From Adiantum capillus-veneris (lineage: Eukaryota > Streptophyta > Polypodiopsida > Polypodiales > Pteridaceae): a stretch of DNA of 64,000 nucleotides. The position numbers and the translations under genes were made by a program. Shown piece by piece: positions 23,310 to 36,061 of this stretch (position 1 is its first letter; each line of letters starts with the position of its first letter). The stretch is taken from assembly GCA_014529385.2 (NCBI GenBank), contig CM043969.1, positions 33,386,446 to 33,450,445 on the forward strand, in the 5' to 3' direction. The notes under the pieces were generated by a model that was given only the letters and a program-made list of their open reading frames with translations, was not told the DNA's origin and ran no database searches.

Positions 23310-24113
23310 AAGGTGTTATAATAGAGCTTGAAATATTTAGATGATTATGACCTCCAATCACTTATGGTTAAAGAGAGTGCTTTCTACTCTCTATATGCCA
23401 TATTAGTCTGTTAGTCTAAGAAACTTGAAATAGCATCATGGTTAGATGATAGTAAGGTGATTATTTATGGTTAGGAATGAGCCATAATTAGAAGGAAACA
23501 ATAACTTTAAGAAGTTAGTTATTCTTCCCAAGGAAAAGGCTTGCTTATCAAAATGTGAGACCTTAAGCATAAAATTATGTAAGCATGAAAGTAAATTACT
23601 TTCAAGCAAGTGCAATAAAATTAAAAAAAAAAGAAAACATTACCTTAGTGTGTGTGTGGTAGAGCCTGAATTTCTTTGCTTTGGGAGAGTATTGAAGAAG
23701 TGAGTTGACGTAGTCGGCTCTTTCCGTCTTCACTTCTCTTGAAGACCACCCGTTAGGCCACTTGAAATGAGAGAATGACATGAGGTAAAAGAGAACTCAA
23801 GCTATGGAAATCTTGAGAATTAGGAGAAAGGAGAGGGAGAGGTTAATGTGAAGAAGAAGATCAAGTTTTGACAAACTTGATTAGGGTTTTGGCTATGGCT
23901 TCTCTTGGAGACATGTGTGTATGTGTGTGTGTGAAAGAGGTTTTTATATGGCTTCCTCAAGATTCTCTACAACTTACTCTCTAGTTACATCCTAAAAATG
24001 GAGGAGAGAAGTGAAAAATGAGAAGAGAAACCCTCTTTTTATGCACATATTTAATTTGATAAGTGCTTTCACTTATTTTGATAGCTTATCTTCCTTATCT
24101 TGATAACTTATGT
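23310..24113 (-). repeat. Copy C of the long repeat family (partial LTR, element 3' side)
   Basis: Closely similar to 30,075-30,867: the same run from TTGAAATATTTAG, through GAGAGTGCTTTCTACTCTC and AAATTACTTTCAAGCAAGTG, to TTATCTTCCTTATCTTGATA. After this point copies B and C diverge abruptly, which suggests a true LTR edge. The left part of the LTR, more than 2 kb in copy B, is absent here. Confidence 0.7.
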
Positions 24114-24639
24114 TTCTTTGATAACTTATCCCGATAACTTATCTTGCTTATTCAAATTTTCTCAAGAAGTTACTTACTCACCTCATCCTTATCCTTATCT
24201 TCTCGTTGTTTATCGTTTTCTTTTCCTTTTTCCTTATCTTATGTTTTCCCTTTTCCTTATCTTTTTATTTATGTTAATTTTCTTAAAATGAAAAGCTAAT
24301 TTTTGATGCATTGGTTATGTCCATGTTCCCATGGGAGAAAACCTAAAGTGGTCTCAAAAGTAAACTAGGGTGCTCGGATTTAACTCAAATTTATGCGAGC
24401 ATTCTTTAGAAATATATATAAAAAAGAGATGGCTTAGATATGGTGTTCAAAAGTAAGGGCTAAAAGGAGTCCCTTACAAACTTCTTAACAAAAAGTCTTG
24501 AACTCGTGATTGTAAAATTTCTTAGACTTCTCGTACAAGCTACCTCTCTTTTATATATATTAAGATTTATAAATATCATCCCTTGGATTTGGCTTCATTG
24601 ATACTCCATCCTTATCCTATATAAGTTACGACCCATTGG

Positions 24640-25233
24640 TTGATTCTAAAAATTATTTACAAATTTCATCTTCTTATAGCTCCATCCTTTTCTTATTTTC
24701 CTTACTCTTGGTTGATGGCATCCTGGCAACATGAGTTGGTCTTATCCTTAATCATTTCACACTTGCAAAACATAGATGAAGATATGAAAAGGGAGTTCTT
24801 AGTAGATAGATACAAACATCTGCTCTTCCCAGAGCAAGGTTCCTTTGTTTGTCAGACTGTATGGAAGACTTGGCGAGATATCACAAGGGTTACTCTCTGG
24901 GGTTGAGACCACTTTAGCAATAAAATTCAACTTTTCATGGTTGTTGAAGCTCTGAGCCTTGGCCCTCAACGTTATTGTGTAATAAGAACACCTAACCGTG
25001 GCTTTTTAGAAAGGTTATTTTTACTAGTACAATTCATCCCCTCTTCTAAGATATGTTTGTATCCAAATTTTGGTTTTCCCCTTAGCGGTCTCTTTGTGTT
25101 CTATCCTCACACTAGAGAGATTAGTGGAGCCATTTCTCATCGGATCATCTCGATGGAAGAAAGACCTAACATGTTTCTAGCTTGTGAACCTTGCTTCTAT
25201 GACCAAGTAATGGAGGATCTGACCAAATTGTAA
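24640..25233 (+). pseudogene. Unrecognised coding remnant, one in-frame TGA
   Basis: A plus-strand frame runs from about 24,640 to a TAA at 25,231-25,233 and is interrupted only by TGA at 24,904-24,906. The second half resumes in the same frame, so it reads as one protein of about 195 residues. The translation has normal complexity (DEDMKREFLVDRYKHLLFPE; QTVWKTWRDITRV; FYPHTREISGAISHRI). I do not recognise a domain. It lies within the inferred minus-strand retroelement but on the opposite strand. It could be a captured host fragment, an antisense ORF or a chance frame. Confidence 0.35.
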
Positions 25234-27403
25234 ATGTATCTTCTTGAATCTTTTTTGTATCCCTTTTTTGGGTAAGGTAAATGTAGGGGTGACATCTTTT
25301 TCCTAGTTATTATCCTTTTATAAATTCTTAAATTAATCTAATTTCTTGTGCTTAATGATTGTGAGAATTAAACAGAATGTATTCTCTTCATTGAATTCTT
25401 TTGAGTTCTTAGTAACATCCTTTTACTGATTTCTTTAATTAAGTAAGACTTCACGTATAAAGATTTATTGATTTGAGCGATAAGAATTGTAGGCAATTTC
25501 TACTGAAGCGGCTAAGTACTTAACTACTAACTTCATTAAGATCTTAGGAAGTCTTTGTTATTTTGGTTAAATCTTTTAGTTTTAACATCCATGTTTGGGT
25601 GATATGATGAACTTAGGTTTAGCTGAGTCCCTAAGGATTGGGACTTAGCCTTTTCAAAACTTATTGTCATAGTTACTTATTATCTTGGTAGCAGTTCCTT
25701 GCAATTTGACAATTTCTCTTGTAAAAGCTTGAGTAATATCAATTGTAGATACAACTATCTTCACTAGAACAAGTTGAAACACTCTGGTAATCTTTATCCA
25801 CCAGAACCAAAATTGAATCAAATTTCTAGCGGTCTTGATTAGCTTTGTCTCAAAATCCATACTTATGCTCTTCCACTTCATTAAATATGTAGCTTCCCAA
25901 GGATCTTGAATCTTTTAACATTTTGGCATATCAACACTCCTTAACATACTCCAATGTATACTCTTTTATCTTAGGCTAGAATAAATCATACTTTAAGAGA
26001 AACAAACATGCTTTGATAGTGCGGGTGAGTTGCAAGTGGATTTTTTATGAGCTTCCAAAATTTTTATCCTTAAACTTCTAGTGCGCATAATGGAATCTTG
26101 AAAAATAATAGCCAATCTTGAATAAATTAATTTTTCAAATACCTTGAACTTGAGCTTGGATCATCTGGCATTAATGAATCAAGTTGCTTGTTGGTCTAGG
26201 GGCCACTTTAAACCTCTTTTGGTAGAATTGAATGGAAAAGAGAGATGTCAACGAATACTACGCTTTGGCTTAGGATGTCGGTAGTAGGAGTCTCCATACC
26301 TAGTATAAATTTGATCTTGAAAAGTGATCTCTTGAAGAATTTAAATTCATGCCTTTGTCCCATATTGAGATTGGACGGGGTGAAAATCCACTTCAAACTT
26401 TTGGGGTTGGCAATAAGGAGCTCAAACATCTAACCTAAAGGATAGGGTCACCGTTTCTTGAGGCATGAATCACAACTAGTAGTTCCAAGTCATGAGTGTG
26501 ATAATTCTTTTCATGGAAGACAAGTGAGAACTAAGGGAGATTCTCTTAGGAAAAATCAAGTGATTGAGTTAGCTGCCTCTAAAGCTCTAGCGCTTCTAGT
26601 AGTGCCATCTTGTAGGGGCTTTAATGCTAGATTGGACATTCAAGACTATCTTGATTTTTTTTATCAAAGCTCTTTAAATATATCTTGAATTATATCTTGA
26701 TCTTTCTTCTAGGAATATTTCTTATGAAATTATATCTTAATATCTTTTGGGTTCCAAGCCATTTGGTTTCTTCTCAATTTTGTTTAGCTTGATGACATAA
26801 ATGAATAGGCATTTCTGACATCTCTTAACCAGTTGATTAACCGTAGCTACTCTTAGAGGAGCTTTGTTCATTCTACTATGTACTTGTATCTGGTTCCCAT
26901 TAGTCCCTCAAATGTTAAATTCTCTTAGTTTCAATTAATATTTTTCTTAATTCTTGCTCAACCAATCCATCGCTTAAATTCCTTAAAATTTTTCACATTG
27001 AGTACAAAAAATTAACAAGAACTAGAATATTTCTTTGAGTTGAAATGAAAGGTCTATGCCTTTCTTATCTATGAAAATAGTGGACCTAGCGGCTAGTAAT
27101 TCTCTCAACTCCATACCCATGGGCTGAGCCTCAAGTTGCAATGTCTTAATGGCAAAATCAAATTTGACTTATCTTGAATAGTCTTTTTCGTTTCTGCAAT
27201 ATGGTATTATTAACTCTAATCCAGTTTCAAAATTTTGTTACAAAAGCTCATTGGCTTGACTACTCTCAAGTGAGCTTTTCTTACACTATCTTGCACTAAA
27301 ACTTGTTCAACATTTGAGTCTCAAAAACAAGCAATCCCTTTTTGTAGGAAAGATGAGGTCCAAAAAATATTCTAGCATGGCCTCCTTTACTTATTTAGAG
27401 TTG
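25234..27403. other. Interior of the inferred minus-strand element, nothing recognisable
   Basis: AT-rich. Open stretches such as 26,458-26,688 (plus), 26,208-26,429 (minus) and 25,654-25,881 (minus) show no retroviral motif. I see no RT YxDD, integrase or zinc-knuckle signature. Confidence 0.45.
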
Positions 27404-27606
27404 TTAATTACTCCCATTTACTCTTGTACAATTCCGAGAACCTCTTCTTTTCAAGAGTTCCTTGTGCCACTTTCTATTTTTATTTACCATTGCACAATTT
27501 TGAGAACTTCTTCTCCTTGTTCCATGCCATTTTTTTGTGAACACCTCAATCTCTTCTTGCAAAAGTTCTACTAAAACCTCTATTTGGTCAAGGGATAGAA
27601 ATTGCA

Positions 27607-27617
27607 CTTTGATACCA
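27607..27617 (-). other. Primer binding site, initiator tRNA-Met type (minus strand)
   Basis: Reads TGGTATCAAAG on the minus strand, one mismatch from the common plant TGGTATCAGAG site. It is separated by two bases from a CACA-ending LTR edge at 27,620, which is the normal geometry. Confidence 0.7.
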
Positions 27618-27619
27618 CT

Positions 27620-30600
27620 TGTGAGGGCCATACGAAGGACCGTCAGTTGCACCATCTCCAAATGGATACAACACGATTCTTGACATCCCTCACGCTTGAG
27701 ACGGACACCAAGACAAGACTCCTCCTGCTCTTCAATGCCAACTCAAGGGGGTGATAACATTCATTTTTCTCTTATGAAACCCTTAACCCTGAATTATCTT
27801 TCCTTATCTCTTTGCAATTTCCAATCAAAGTGATCAGACTAAATGTGAACTCAACCTTCTAGGGTCAACTCATGGGTGTTCTCTAGTTCACCCTTGGTTT
27901 AAGGGCACTGACTCTTTTTCTCGGTTACGGTCGAGCACAACCATCCGAGCGTTCCCCTAAGATGAGTGTACTTGATATCTACACAAAGCCCTAATTCCCA
28001 AGTTTGATCCCCACTCCGTAGAGCATAATCCCTTTCCCTATTTTTGACTTAACTTAATGGACAACATAAAACTGGGTTCAACTTTTTGGCCAACAAATTA
28101 ACCCACCAGAATCCACCAACATTTCAAACATTTGAAAGTAGCATAAAAAATGTTGCATAACCGTGCAAGTGTGCATTTATCAGGTCATTCCCATCTTTTT
28201 TCTTTTTAGAATATTTTACTTCCTTTTTCCTTTTTAGAATATTTTACTTCCTTTTTCCTTTAGTATTAGTAAAATTATCTAGTTATCTTTCAAGCAATCA
28301 CATATAATCCTCTAGGCATATCGCTATCCTCGTCCCAAGACTCGGGTATCCTATCTCCTCCGCCACGTGTGGAGGCGGCACCTATACACAAATTTCCATT
28401 TCTTATTTTTCTTTATCTTGTGTGGGAAAGGCTTCAAAGATAATCTACTCTAGGTTTTCTTTTTTAGATAAATAGTCCAAGAAGCAGAGCAAAGGTATGA
28501 TTGATGAGGACAATTGTGGAATAGTCCATTTAGGTTCCTAGTCTTTCCAAGGTTACTTTTTACCAAACAATTTGAAGAGTTTCATAATTAAATCATATCC
28601 TCCTCCCTTATCCTGATCCTTTCATGGATCTATTTTTCTTTCTCCTTCTCCATACGCATCCTTGGGTCCCTGTCACCACCTCGCTAGGACTCACTCCCAT
28701 TCAATTCCATTTCTTCTAGGGAAGTGAATGAATCCAAGCTCAAAATATAGACCAATGGTTATTAGTTCTAGCCAAAAAGTACCATCCCCTATTGTATCCT
28801 ATAGGTAAATATCTGCACTGGACTTTTCCAAACATGTAAGACAAATTCACACTCAAATCTTCTATGTTATACTAGGGCTATCCATGTCAAATATTCTTGA
28901 TAAAGTTTTTAGTCATAGTTGAAATTTAGAGTGTGTTCCTTAAATTATAATCCCTTAGTTCCTATTTTCTTTTAATGTCTATACAAAGAATACTTTAAGA
29001 AATACAACAAGTCTCTTGGGAGTTTAAAGTTTTGTCTCGACGTAAGTTTAAAGTTAACCCCGTGTTGGGAAAATCCTTTTTTTTTTTTTGCATCATTTGC
29101 CATCCATGAGACATCTCCATGGAAGTGATGGAAGTTTTATGTTCAAGCAACATGTCATTACTTCCGTGAAGCTATCCCCTTATTCCCCCCCATATCGCAA
29201 TTGCAAAACAAATTTGAAAGAATACAAACTTGAAAAGAACAATGCATATGCTCTTTATGATGATCCTTGCTTTAGAGTGGGTCATGAATCGTAAATATAG
29301 AAATTTAGAGTGAACAAACTTTCAATCGTAACATTCCTTTGAGTGATTATGAAAGAGTCAATGCTTGATTGTGTAGGAGTAGAACCCTTCAAAGAATGGT
29401 ATTGTAAGAGTGAAACTGCGACATTCCTAAGAGTGGACATGTTAGTGTAGTCAAAAATACACATGAAATGAGGTACAAATGATCAACAAATTCTACTCAA
29501 GATAGGTTTTAGATGTACCTTTTGCTTCCATGGAGAGAGGATTAATCACACAGCTAGGAGAGGCTTAAAGATTTGGGATTTTTCCAATTGGCAAGAGGGA
29601 AGGGAGGGAATGACCTTATTTGGAATGAGAATCTTATTTCTCAAAGAAAACTTCTTTGGTTATCATAAACATAGCTTCCTTTTGAAAATTAGATATTAAC
29701 TTAGTATGTCACTAAAACTTTTAAACACATAATTTATGCAAAATCAAGAGTATCTCTTTCGGAAAAATTATAATTCCTCTTCTTGAAAAAATAAGGTTAG
29801 TTCCAAAAATAACTCCATTACCTAGTTGCCTTTGATTTGTAGCACTTACCTTTTATAAGAGTAGTGTAGGTAATATAATAAAAAGTAACTTAAAAATCAA
29901 CGAAAAGGTTTATGCGAGAGATTTAAGGGATAATAAAGGATATTAGTTACCATTTCATCAAGTATACTATTTACATAAATATGATATCCAGTTGCCTATT
30001 GTTAAAGAGAGTGCTTTCTACTCTCTCTATGCCATATTAGTTTGGTAAGCTTAAAAACTTGAAATAGCGGAACTTGAAATATTTAGATACTTATGACCTC
30101 CAGTCACCTATGGTTAACGAGAGTGCTTTTTACTCTCTCTATGCCATATTAGTCTGTTAGTCTAAGAAACTTGAAATAGCATAGTGGTTAGCTGATAGTA
30201 AGGTGATTATTTATGGTTATTAATGAACCATACTTAGAAGGAAACAACAAATTTAAGAATTTAGTTCTTCTTCCCAAGAAAAAGGCTTGATTATGGAAAT
30301 GTGAGAGCTTAAGCATAAAATTATGTAAGCATGAAAGTAAATTACTTTCAAGCAAGTGCAATAGCATTAAAAAAACAAGAAAACGTTACCTTAGTGTGTG
30401 TGTGTGGTAGAGCATTCTCTTTGCTTTGGGATATTATTGACGAAGTGAGTTGAGGTAGTCGGATCTTTCCCTCTTCACTTTTCTTGAAGACCACCCATTA
30501 GGCCACATGGAATGAGAGAATGACAAGAGGTGAAAGAGAATTAAATCTATGGAAAGCTTGAGTATTAAGAGAAAGGAGAGGGAGAGGTTAATGTGAAGAA

Positions 30601-30867
30601 GAAGATCAAGTTTTGACAAACTTGATTAGGGTTCTGGCTATGGCTTCTCTTGGATAGATGTGTGTGTGTGTGTGTGTGGGTGTGTGTGTGTGTGTGAAAG
30701 AGGTTTGGCTATGGATTCCTCAAGCTTCTCTACAACTTACTCTCTAATTGTATCCTAAAAAAGGAGGGGAGAAGTGAAAAATGAGAAGATAAGTCCTCTT
30801 TTCATGCACATTTTTATAAGTGCTTTCACTTATCTTGATAGCTTATCTTCCTTATCTTGATAGCTTA
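27620..30867 (-). repeat. Copy B: full-length long LTR (5' LTR of the minus-strand element)
   Basis: Begins TGTGAGGGCC on the plus strand, so the LTR ends CACA on the minus strand, next to the primer site. Its right end falls where similarity to copy C stops, near CTTATCA, giving TG at the minus-strand start. At about 3.2 kb it is long for an LTR. It contains an internal ~112-bp tandem duplication at about 29,995-30,180, in which the GAGAGTGCTTT...CTCTC segment occurs twice. It also has a short duplication near 28,195-28,260 (TTTTTAGAATATTTTACTTC twice) and GT repeats at about 30,660-30,697. Confidence 0.6.
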
Positions 30868-31310
30868 TCAAAATTAAGGTAGATAACTATAAGATTAAAG
30901 TATCTCAAATAATCTAATACTTTAGTGATATGTGAGAGTATTACTAACTGGGAAATATTATCTTAGTGCCGGTTTATGTTCTTTGTAGTATAAAGAGCAA
31001 TGTTGCAAACTGTCTATTAACACATAGACTTGCATATAGATGATTCGATAGGATAATATTTATCTTAAAACTAACTCTTTGTCAAGTTCAAATACTCTTT
31101 GCAAAGAAAGCAACATAGATGAACATGGGTAATTTGGAACAAGGACACCACAACCATAAGTCCCTCTTCAGGTAAACTTACCTAAATACTTGTACAAGTA
31201 AAGTTTGTAGAAATTATGTTATAGCCTATGCCGTGAATAGCCTATTGGCCACACCTACACACATTCATTCATTCAAGTAGTGTACAATTTTCATTCTGTT
31301 GTCAATTTGA
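30868..31310. other. AT-rich DNA, no feature
   Basis: No coding or repeat signal recognised between the LTR edge and a degenerate minisatellite. Confidence 0.5.
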
Positions 31311-31625
31311 GGGTTTAGGTAACATCAACTTTGTAGTGAAAATTCATTAGTTTAGGTAGCACAATCTCAATGCTGAATTGGAAGTTTATGTAGCACAACC
31401 TCAATGTAGTAGGCAGTAGTAGTGTAGAGTCATCAATTAACCTAACATGACCTCAATGTAGATTTGTTAGCTTAATCACAATAACCTAAATGCAGATTTT
31501 CCATTTTATGCAGCACTAGTGCATATTTTTTAGTTAGGGGAAAACCCCCATTTGGTGAAAATTGACTAGATTAGGAAACACACACTTAGTTTAGATTCAC
31601 CAATTTAGGTATAACTAGTGCACTT
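31311..31625 (+). repeat. Degenerate minisatellite, ~33-50 bp units
   Basis: About seven to eight diverged units around TTTAGGTAGCACAACCTCAA followed by 'tgtagatttg'. Units start near 31,313, 31,351, 31,385, 31,437, 31,470, 31,503, 31,560 and 31,605. Spacing varies and similarity fades toward the right end. Confidence 0.55.
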
Positions 31626-31883
31626 TTTCTCTTTTATCACTAAATTAGCTAAATTACATTAAAGAAAGCCTTGGAACCCTAATATCCGTTGTTACAAATC
31701 ACCCTCGTTTATCTTTGTGGCATGACTTTACTTGCAAACATTATAATTGAGAATGGACTAGTTAAGGTAGACATGATGCAATAAAACCACAGACTGGAGT
31801 CTAATGTTGACTGAGTTCAGAAGGACTTATCAAGAAGTATGAGATGGGATTAGAGCTGCAATATCTTTGAAAATGTAACCAAA

Positions 31884-31988
<105 letters not shown>

Positions 31989-32208
31989 CATACCATCTCA
32001 GACATAGAATCATAAATGCGCATGAAAAAAATGTTCATGAGTACCATAAACACCTATTACCTCTCATAGCTCTAGCAAAATACCCACAAATTAGTATGGA
32101 AGCCACCATTTACACATAGGCTTAGCAAAATCCAAATGCTAGGAGATTGTAGTAGATAAGGAATCCATTAAAAGATATATCTTTTCTATAAGGATTGAAT
32201 AAATGTGG

Positions 32209-32213
<5 letters not shown>

Positions 32214-32251
<38 letters not shown>
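32214..32251. repeat. (CT)n microsatellite
   Basis: CT dinucleotide run followed by TTTCTGTGTGTG. Confidence 0.95.
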
Positions 32252-32255
<4 letters not shown>

Positions 32256-32411
32256 GTGTGTGTACAAACATTGTATACAATAACGACTTGTTTTGATCAA
32301 CTTATGCTCCTTCTTCATTTTGTGGTCAGGGTTGCATTTTTTTAAACTTTTGGAACAACCTTTTGATAAACTTTAGAATCTAATTAGTTGATTTTTTGGT
32401 ACTAGAATGCC

Positions 32412-34340
32412 TTGTCGAAGACCCCAAAGGAGTGGGAGGCTGCATCATCCAAAGTCATTAACATCTCATCGAATGAGAAAGCTAAAGAAGAGTTGGACAA
32501 AAAACCATCCAATGTGCTCATCGGTATGGTCCAAGCTGTTGATGGAGCCAAAGTAAAGACTACAACATTCCCTAGAGAGATGTGGACATTGCACCAGCAG
32601 AGGGAGGTCATAGAAGGATCTAGATGCCTGCAACTTGATATCTTCTTTCGGATTCCACCTTGGGGACTGACTTACAAAGAGCACCTGAGTTGATGAGCTC
32701 AATCCAGTGTAACAAAGAAGAAAATTTAACCAACAAGGTTGGAGCCATAGCTAAAGTGCTGATAAACAGATGAGCTAATCAACCAAGCTCTGCACTTACC
32801 GATAGGAAACACAATTTTCTTCACAATGCCAAAGCAATCGGCAATGACAAGGATTTCATAAAGCAACAAGGACACATGTTAACTTATAATAAGGATCTGA
32901 TCTACACAGAGATGGACTACACTTGTGGCTCATCTCTCAACACTTGAAGGTTCAAAAGCCACCGAGATATATGAAGCACAACCTACACATTGCAGTGGTA
33001 ATGATTATGGGGCTAGCTGAGCAAAGAGTGATCAAATGTGACCTTGGAAACTAGATATTGGAAAACTTGATAGAAGCTAACCTGAAGGGCAGTGATTGCA
33101 ACAAAACCTACATGAATGCAAGTCCAATTTTGACACAGATTGCCTACCAAGCATTGGAAATGATAGATCAACTACTACCTGTGGAGTCCGAGCTTGATTT
33201 ATTACACAAAGAAAAGAATTCCATCAGAGTGGTAGGAGGTTCTTCCTCAACTCTAACCAAAAAAAGAACAAGGAGACAAATATTTAAAGCACAGAGAGTG
33301 AATCAACAAAGTCAAACGTGGAATTCAACGATAAAATCAAGCCAAGGACCAGAGATACACCATCTAAATTTGAGTCAATCGTTGAGGAGGAAGAAGAAGA
33401 TGATATCACCGTTTCCTTGGTGAAAGATAGAAGCAAGATAGCGGAGAAGATTCCCAAATAATAGACGCAAAGATCTGGAGGATCCTTAGAGGCTACGAGA
33501 GGAGCGGCTTAAAAGGCATGCAAAGGAGAATAAGAAAGTGGATGAAAAGGGTTCTGATGATGATGATAAGGATGAGGTGGAGCTAAAATTTTTTTTAGAA
33601 CAAATAAAAGCCGAGCAATTAGAGAAAATTGAACAATATGAAAAGAGGAAAGCAACAAAAGAAGTGGAGCTTGCTAGCACCATTTGCCAGCACATCTGCA
33701 ACGTACTCAAAATAAATTTCGAGCAGTGAGTAAAAGAAGATTCCAGAAAACAATATGTGGATGATTTAGAATGTTTAGCGGACGCCCCCAAGGGACAAGA
33801 CACAACAATGAAGAACCGCCATGTGAGGAGACAATGGATGAAACACAAGAGACCTACATGGAGACTAAGTAGCAGTTTTCAGGCCATATGGACATACAAG
33901 CTCAAAAAGATTAGGAGAACTAGACCTTGAAGGAACAGATAGCTAAGGCATAAGTTTACTTCACTGCCCAAGCTGAAAAGAACGCACATGAGCTACAAAG
34001 ACAAGATATTGCAATCAGTGCCCTGCAAATAAAAGCAGAGATGTACCAGTGTTGGCAAATCAGGTTCTAGCAATTCTAGATAATCAACCCCTATGGCAAA
34101 AGAAGTGGTTCAAAAAGCAACCACAAGACGAAATGACATATCATAGTGCACCCTAGAATCTCAAGATCGACCCAAATTTTTTCCCAATCAATAGAAGGTG
34201 ATCTTCCGACAATTATAATTTTTGGAAAAGCAACAGACCCTCGGTGCTAACTACCATGTCATGTTGAAACCAATCAACAACTACCCGCCAATGGATTCCT
34301 ACATGATACACACTCTACATGTAATGATCACGTAAATGAG
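32412..34340 (+). pseudogene. Diverged, decayed homologue of 'protein X' (see 56,186-58,946)
   Basis: Several plus-strand pieces match the other X ORF in order. An N-terminal piece (32,412-32,693) has a lysine/glutamate-rich start (AKEELDKKP) and FPREMW, then FFRIPPWGLTYKEH. The counterpart reads LSKEQLDED, LPKEVY and LRHFYEREPCGVNFQKAYE. A central piece (about 33,058-33,200) has TYMNASPILTQIAYQALEMI, against TYLGAPEVFTRIAYHAISMA. A lysine/glutamate-rich coiled-coil-like piece (33,538-33,729) and a further charged stretch (about 33,920-34,060) follow. Stops and frameshifts separate the pieces, so it is not functional. No enzyme motif is visible. The function is unknown. The similarity is my own by-eye reading. 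Confidence 0.6.
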
Positions 34341-34474
34341 GGATGTTCTTGACCTCACTTGCTAGATGCTGGTCAAAATAGCAAAGATGATCATAACCTG
34401 CATCACAATGTTTGAAGATGTTAAAGAATCAGCACACCCGTGGTAAGTGCTCCTCGAAGGTACAAGGGCATAGC

Positions 34475-34475
34475 T

Positions 34476-34529
<54 letters not shown>

Positions 34530-34532
34530 TCT

Positions 34533-34578
<46 letters not shown>

Positions 34579-34590
34579 CTCTCATATGAG
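34475..34590. repeat. (CT)n-(ATCT)n microsatellite
   Basis: CT run followed by ATCT tetranucleotides and a further CT run. Confidence 0.95.
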
Positions 34591-34923
34591 TTTGAGATGG
34601 AAAAAATAGGATGGTAAAGGGGTACTTGTGTTTATTGACATGAAGAAATGATCCTTGATTTTCCCATAAACAAGTATGAGAATGTATTCAAATCTAGAAA
34701 GGACATGAAAACTACTAACTAAACCGACCGGGAAACCTATTTACTGTCACTTATCTCTCAAGTATGATCCTATGGATGTTGGAGCTCTTGTTGAGGCCTT
34801 TCCTCATGGATATACTTATTCTTGGTGACTACTAGGGGTTCGTTTGTTCATCTCTTGAACATATTTATATAAATTTAATAGATCCATCATTAAATCTGGT
34901 GTCAATTGTTGTTTTTTCTATTG

Positions 34924-35388
34924 TTTCTTCACTTCTCAAACAACTGTAACAACTAGAGACGTACCGGTTGCTTGTCTAGTCTCCCCTAGATGACTATATT
35001 CTTTGACATCTTTTTGGTGAAACAAGCACGAAGTTGATCAGGGTGAGAGTGTGAAAATGGAATCACACACAAAGATGAAACACATTACACAAGGGATTCT
35101 AGAAATAAGATCAACATACATATCAAAAGATACTCAATAAAAAAATGGTGTTCATTTTCTTCACTTCTAAAAGAACTCTAACAACTAGAGACCTGCTAGT
35201 TGAATATCTAGTCTTCCCTAGAGGACTATCTTCTTTGACATCTATTTGGTGAAACAAGCATGAAGTTGACCAGGGTGAGAGTGTGAAAATGGAGTCACAG
35301 AGAGATATGAAACACATTATAGAGGGGATTCTAGATATTTAGATCAACATACATATCAAAAGACACTCAATAGAAAATGGTTTACATT
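34924..35388 (+). repeat. Tandem duplication, two units of ~232 bp
   Basis: Units 34,924-35,155 and 35,156-35,388 share TTTCTTCACTTCT, AACAACTAGAGAC, TTTGGTGAAACAAGCA, GGGTGAGAGTGTGAAAATGG and AGATCAACATACATATCAAA in the same order. They are visibly diverged by point changes. No coding potential was recognised. Confidence 0.85.
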
Positions 35389-35940
35389 TCAAACATGCTT
35401 GAGAGAATAGTAAGGATAACCCCACAATCGACTTAAAGATAGAAGTTGAATTTTCATGATTATCATGTTTGAGAATCACAATTGTTGAAAAAAATTACCA
35501 TAAAAATCTATGTAGATAGCCAAATTTTACACGATCACCATCATCATATCATTGCTTGATTGAGCATGATCATATTAAGGCTCAAGGTTAGTAGGTTTCA
35601 TGATTAGCAAGAGGTCTTGGGGCTAGGTTGCATGGGCTCTGTTGTCCAACTTTTTGCTCGGTTACTCTCATGGAGGTGTAAAGTTCAATTGTGTTTGATG
35701 CATCAAAATGGGATCAAAATCAAGAATTTCTTGTTGCTTACTTTATTCCAACAACAATTGCTCTACTTTATGGGACAGTGATCATTTGATCCCCGCTCTT
35801 AAGAGTGTTTGACATGTTGTTGACCTCAATGATAAAGGGACATGATGATTGGATGCTCTTGTTGAATAGCAGTAGAGCACGACTATGCAACCTAGCCCTT
35901 GATATGTCTCCACGATTAAAAAAAAATGATGGAAAGATGT
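35389..35940. other. Intergenic, no feature recognised
   Basis: Mixed sequence with no repeat or coding signal that I can support. Confidence 0.5.
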
Positions 35941-35948
35941 CAAGATGC

Positions 35949-36061
<113 letters not shown>

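Larger units (their letters stand above)
23310..30867 (-). mobile_element. Old minus-strand LTR retrotransposon with long LTRs (inferred)
   Basis: Copies C and B are direct repeats sharing their right-hand boundary. The base just left of copy B is preceded by an initiator-tRNA-Met-type primer site on the minus strand (27,607-27,617). This places the 5' LTR at 27,620-30,867 and the interior at 24,114-27,606, with copy C as a 5'-deleted 3' LTR. The interior has no recognisable pol, so the element is either non-autonomous or very old. An alternative is that B and C are independent fragments of one family. Confidence 0.5.
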
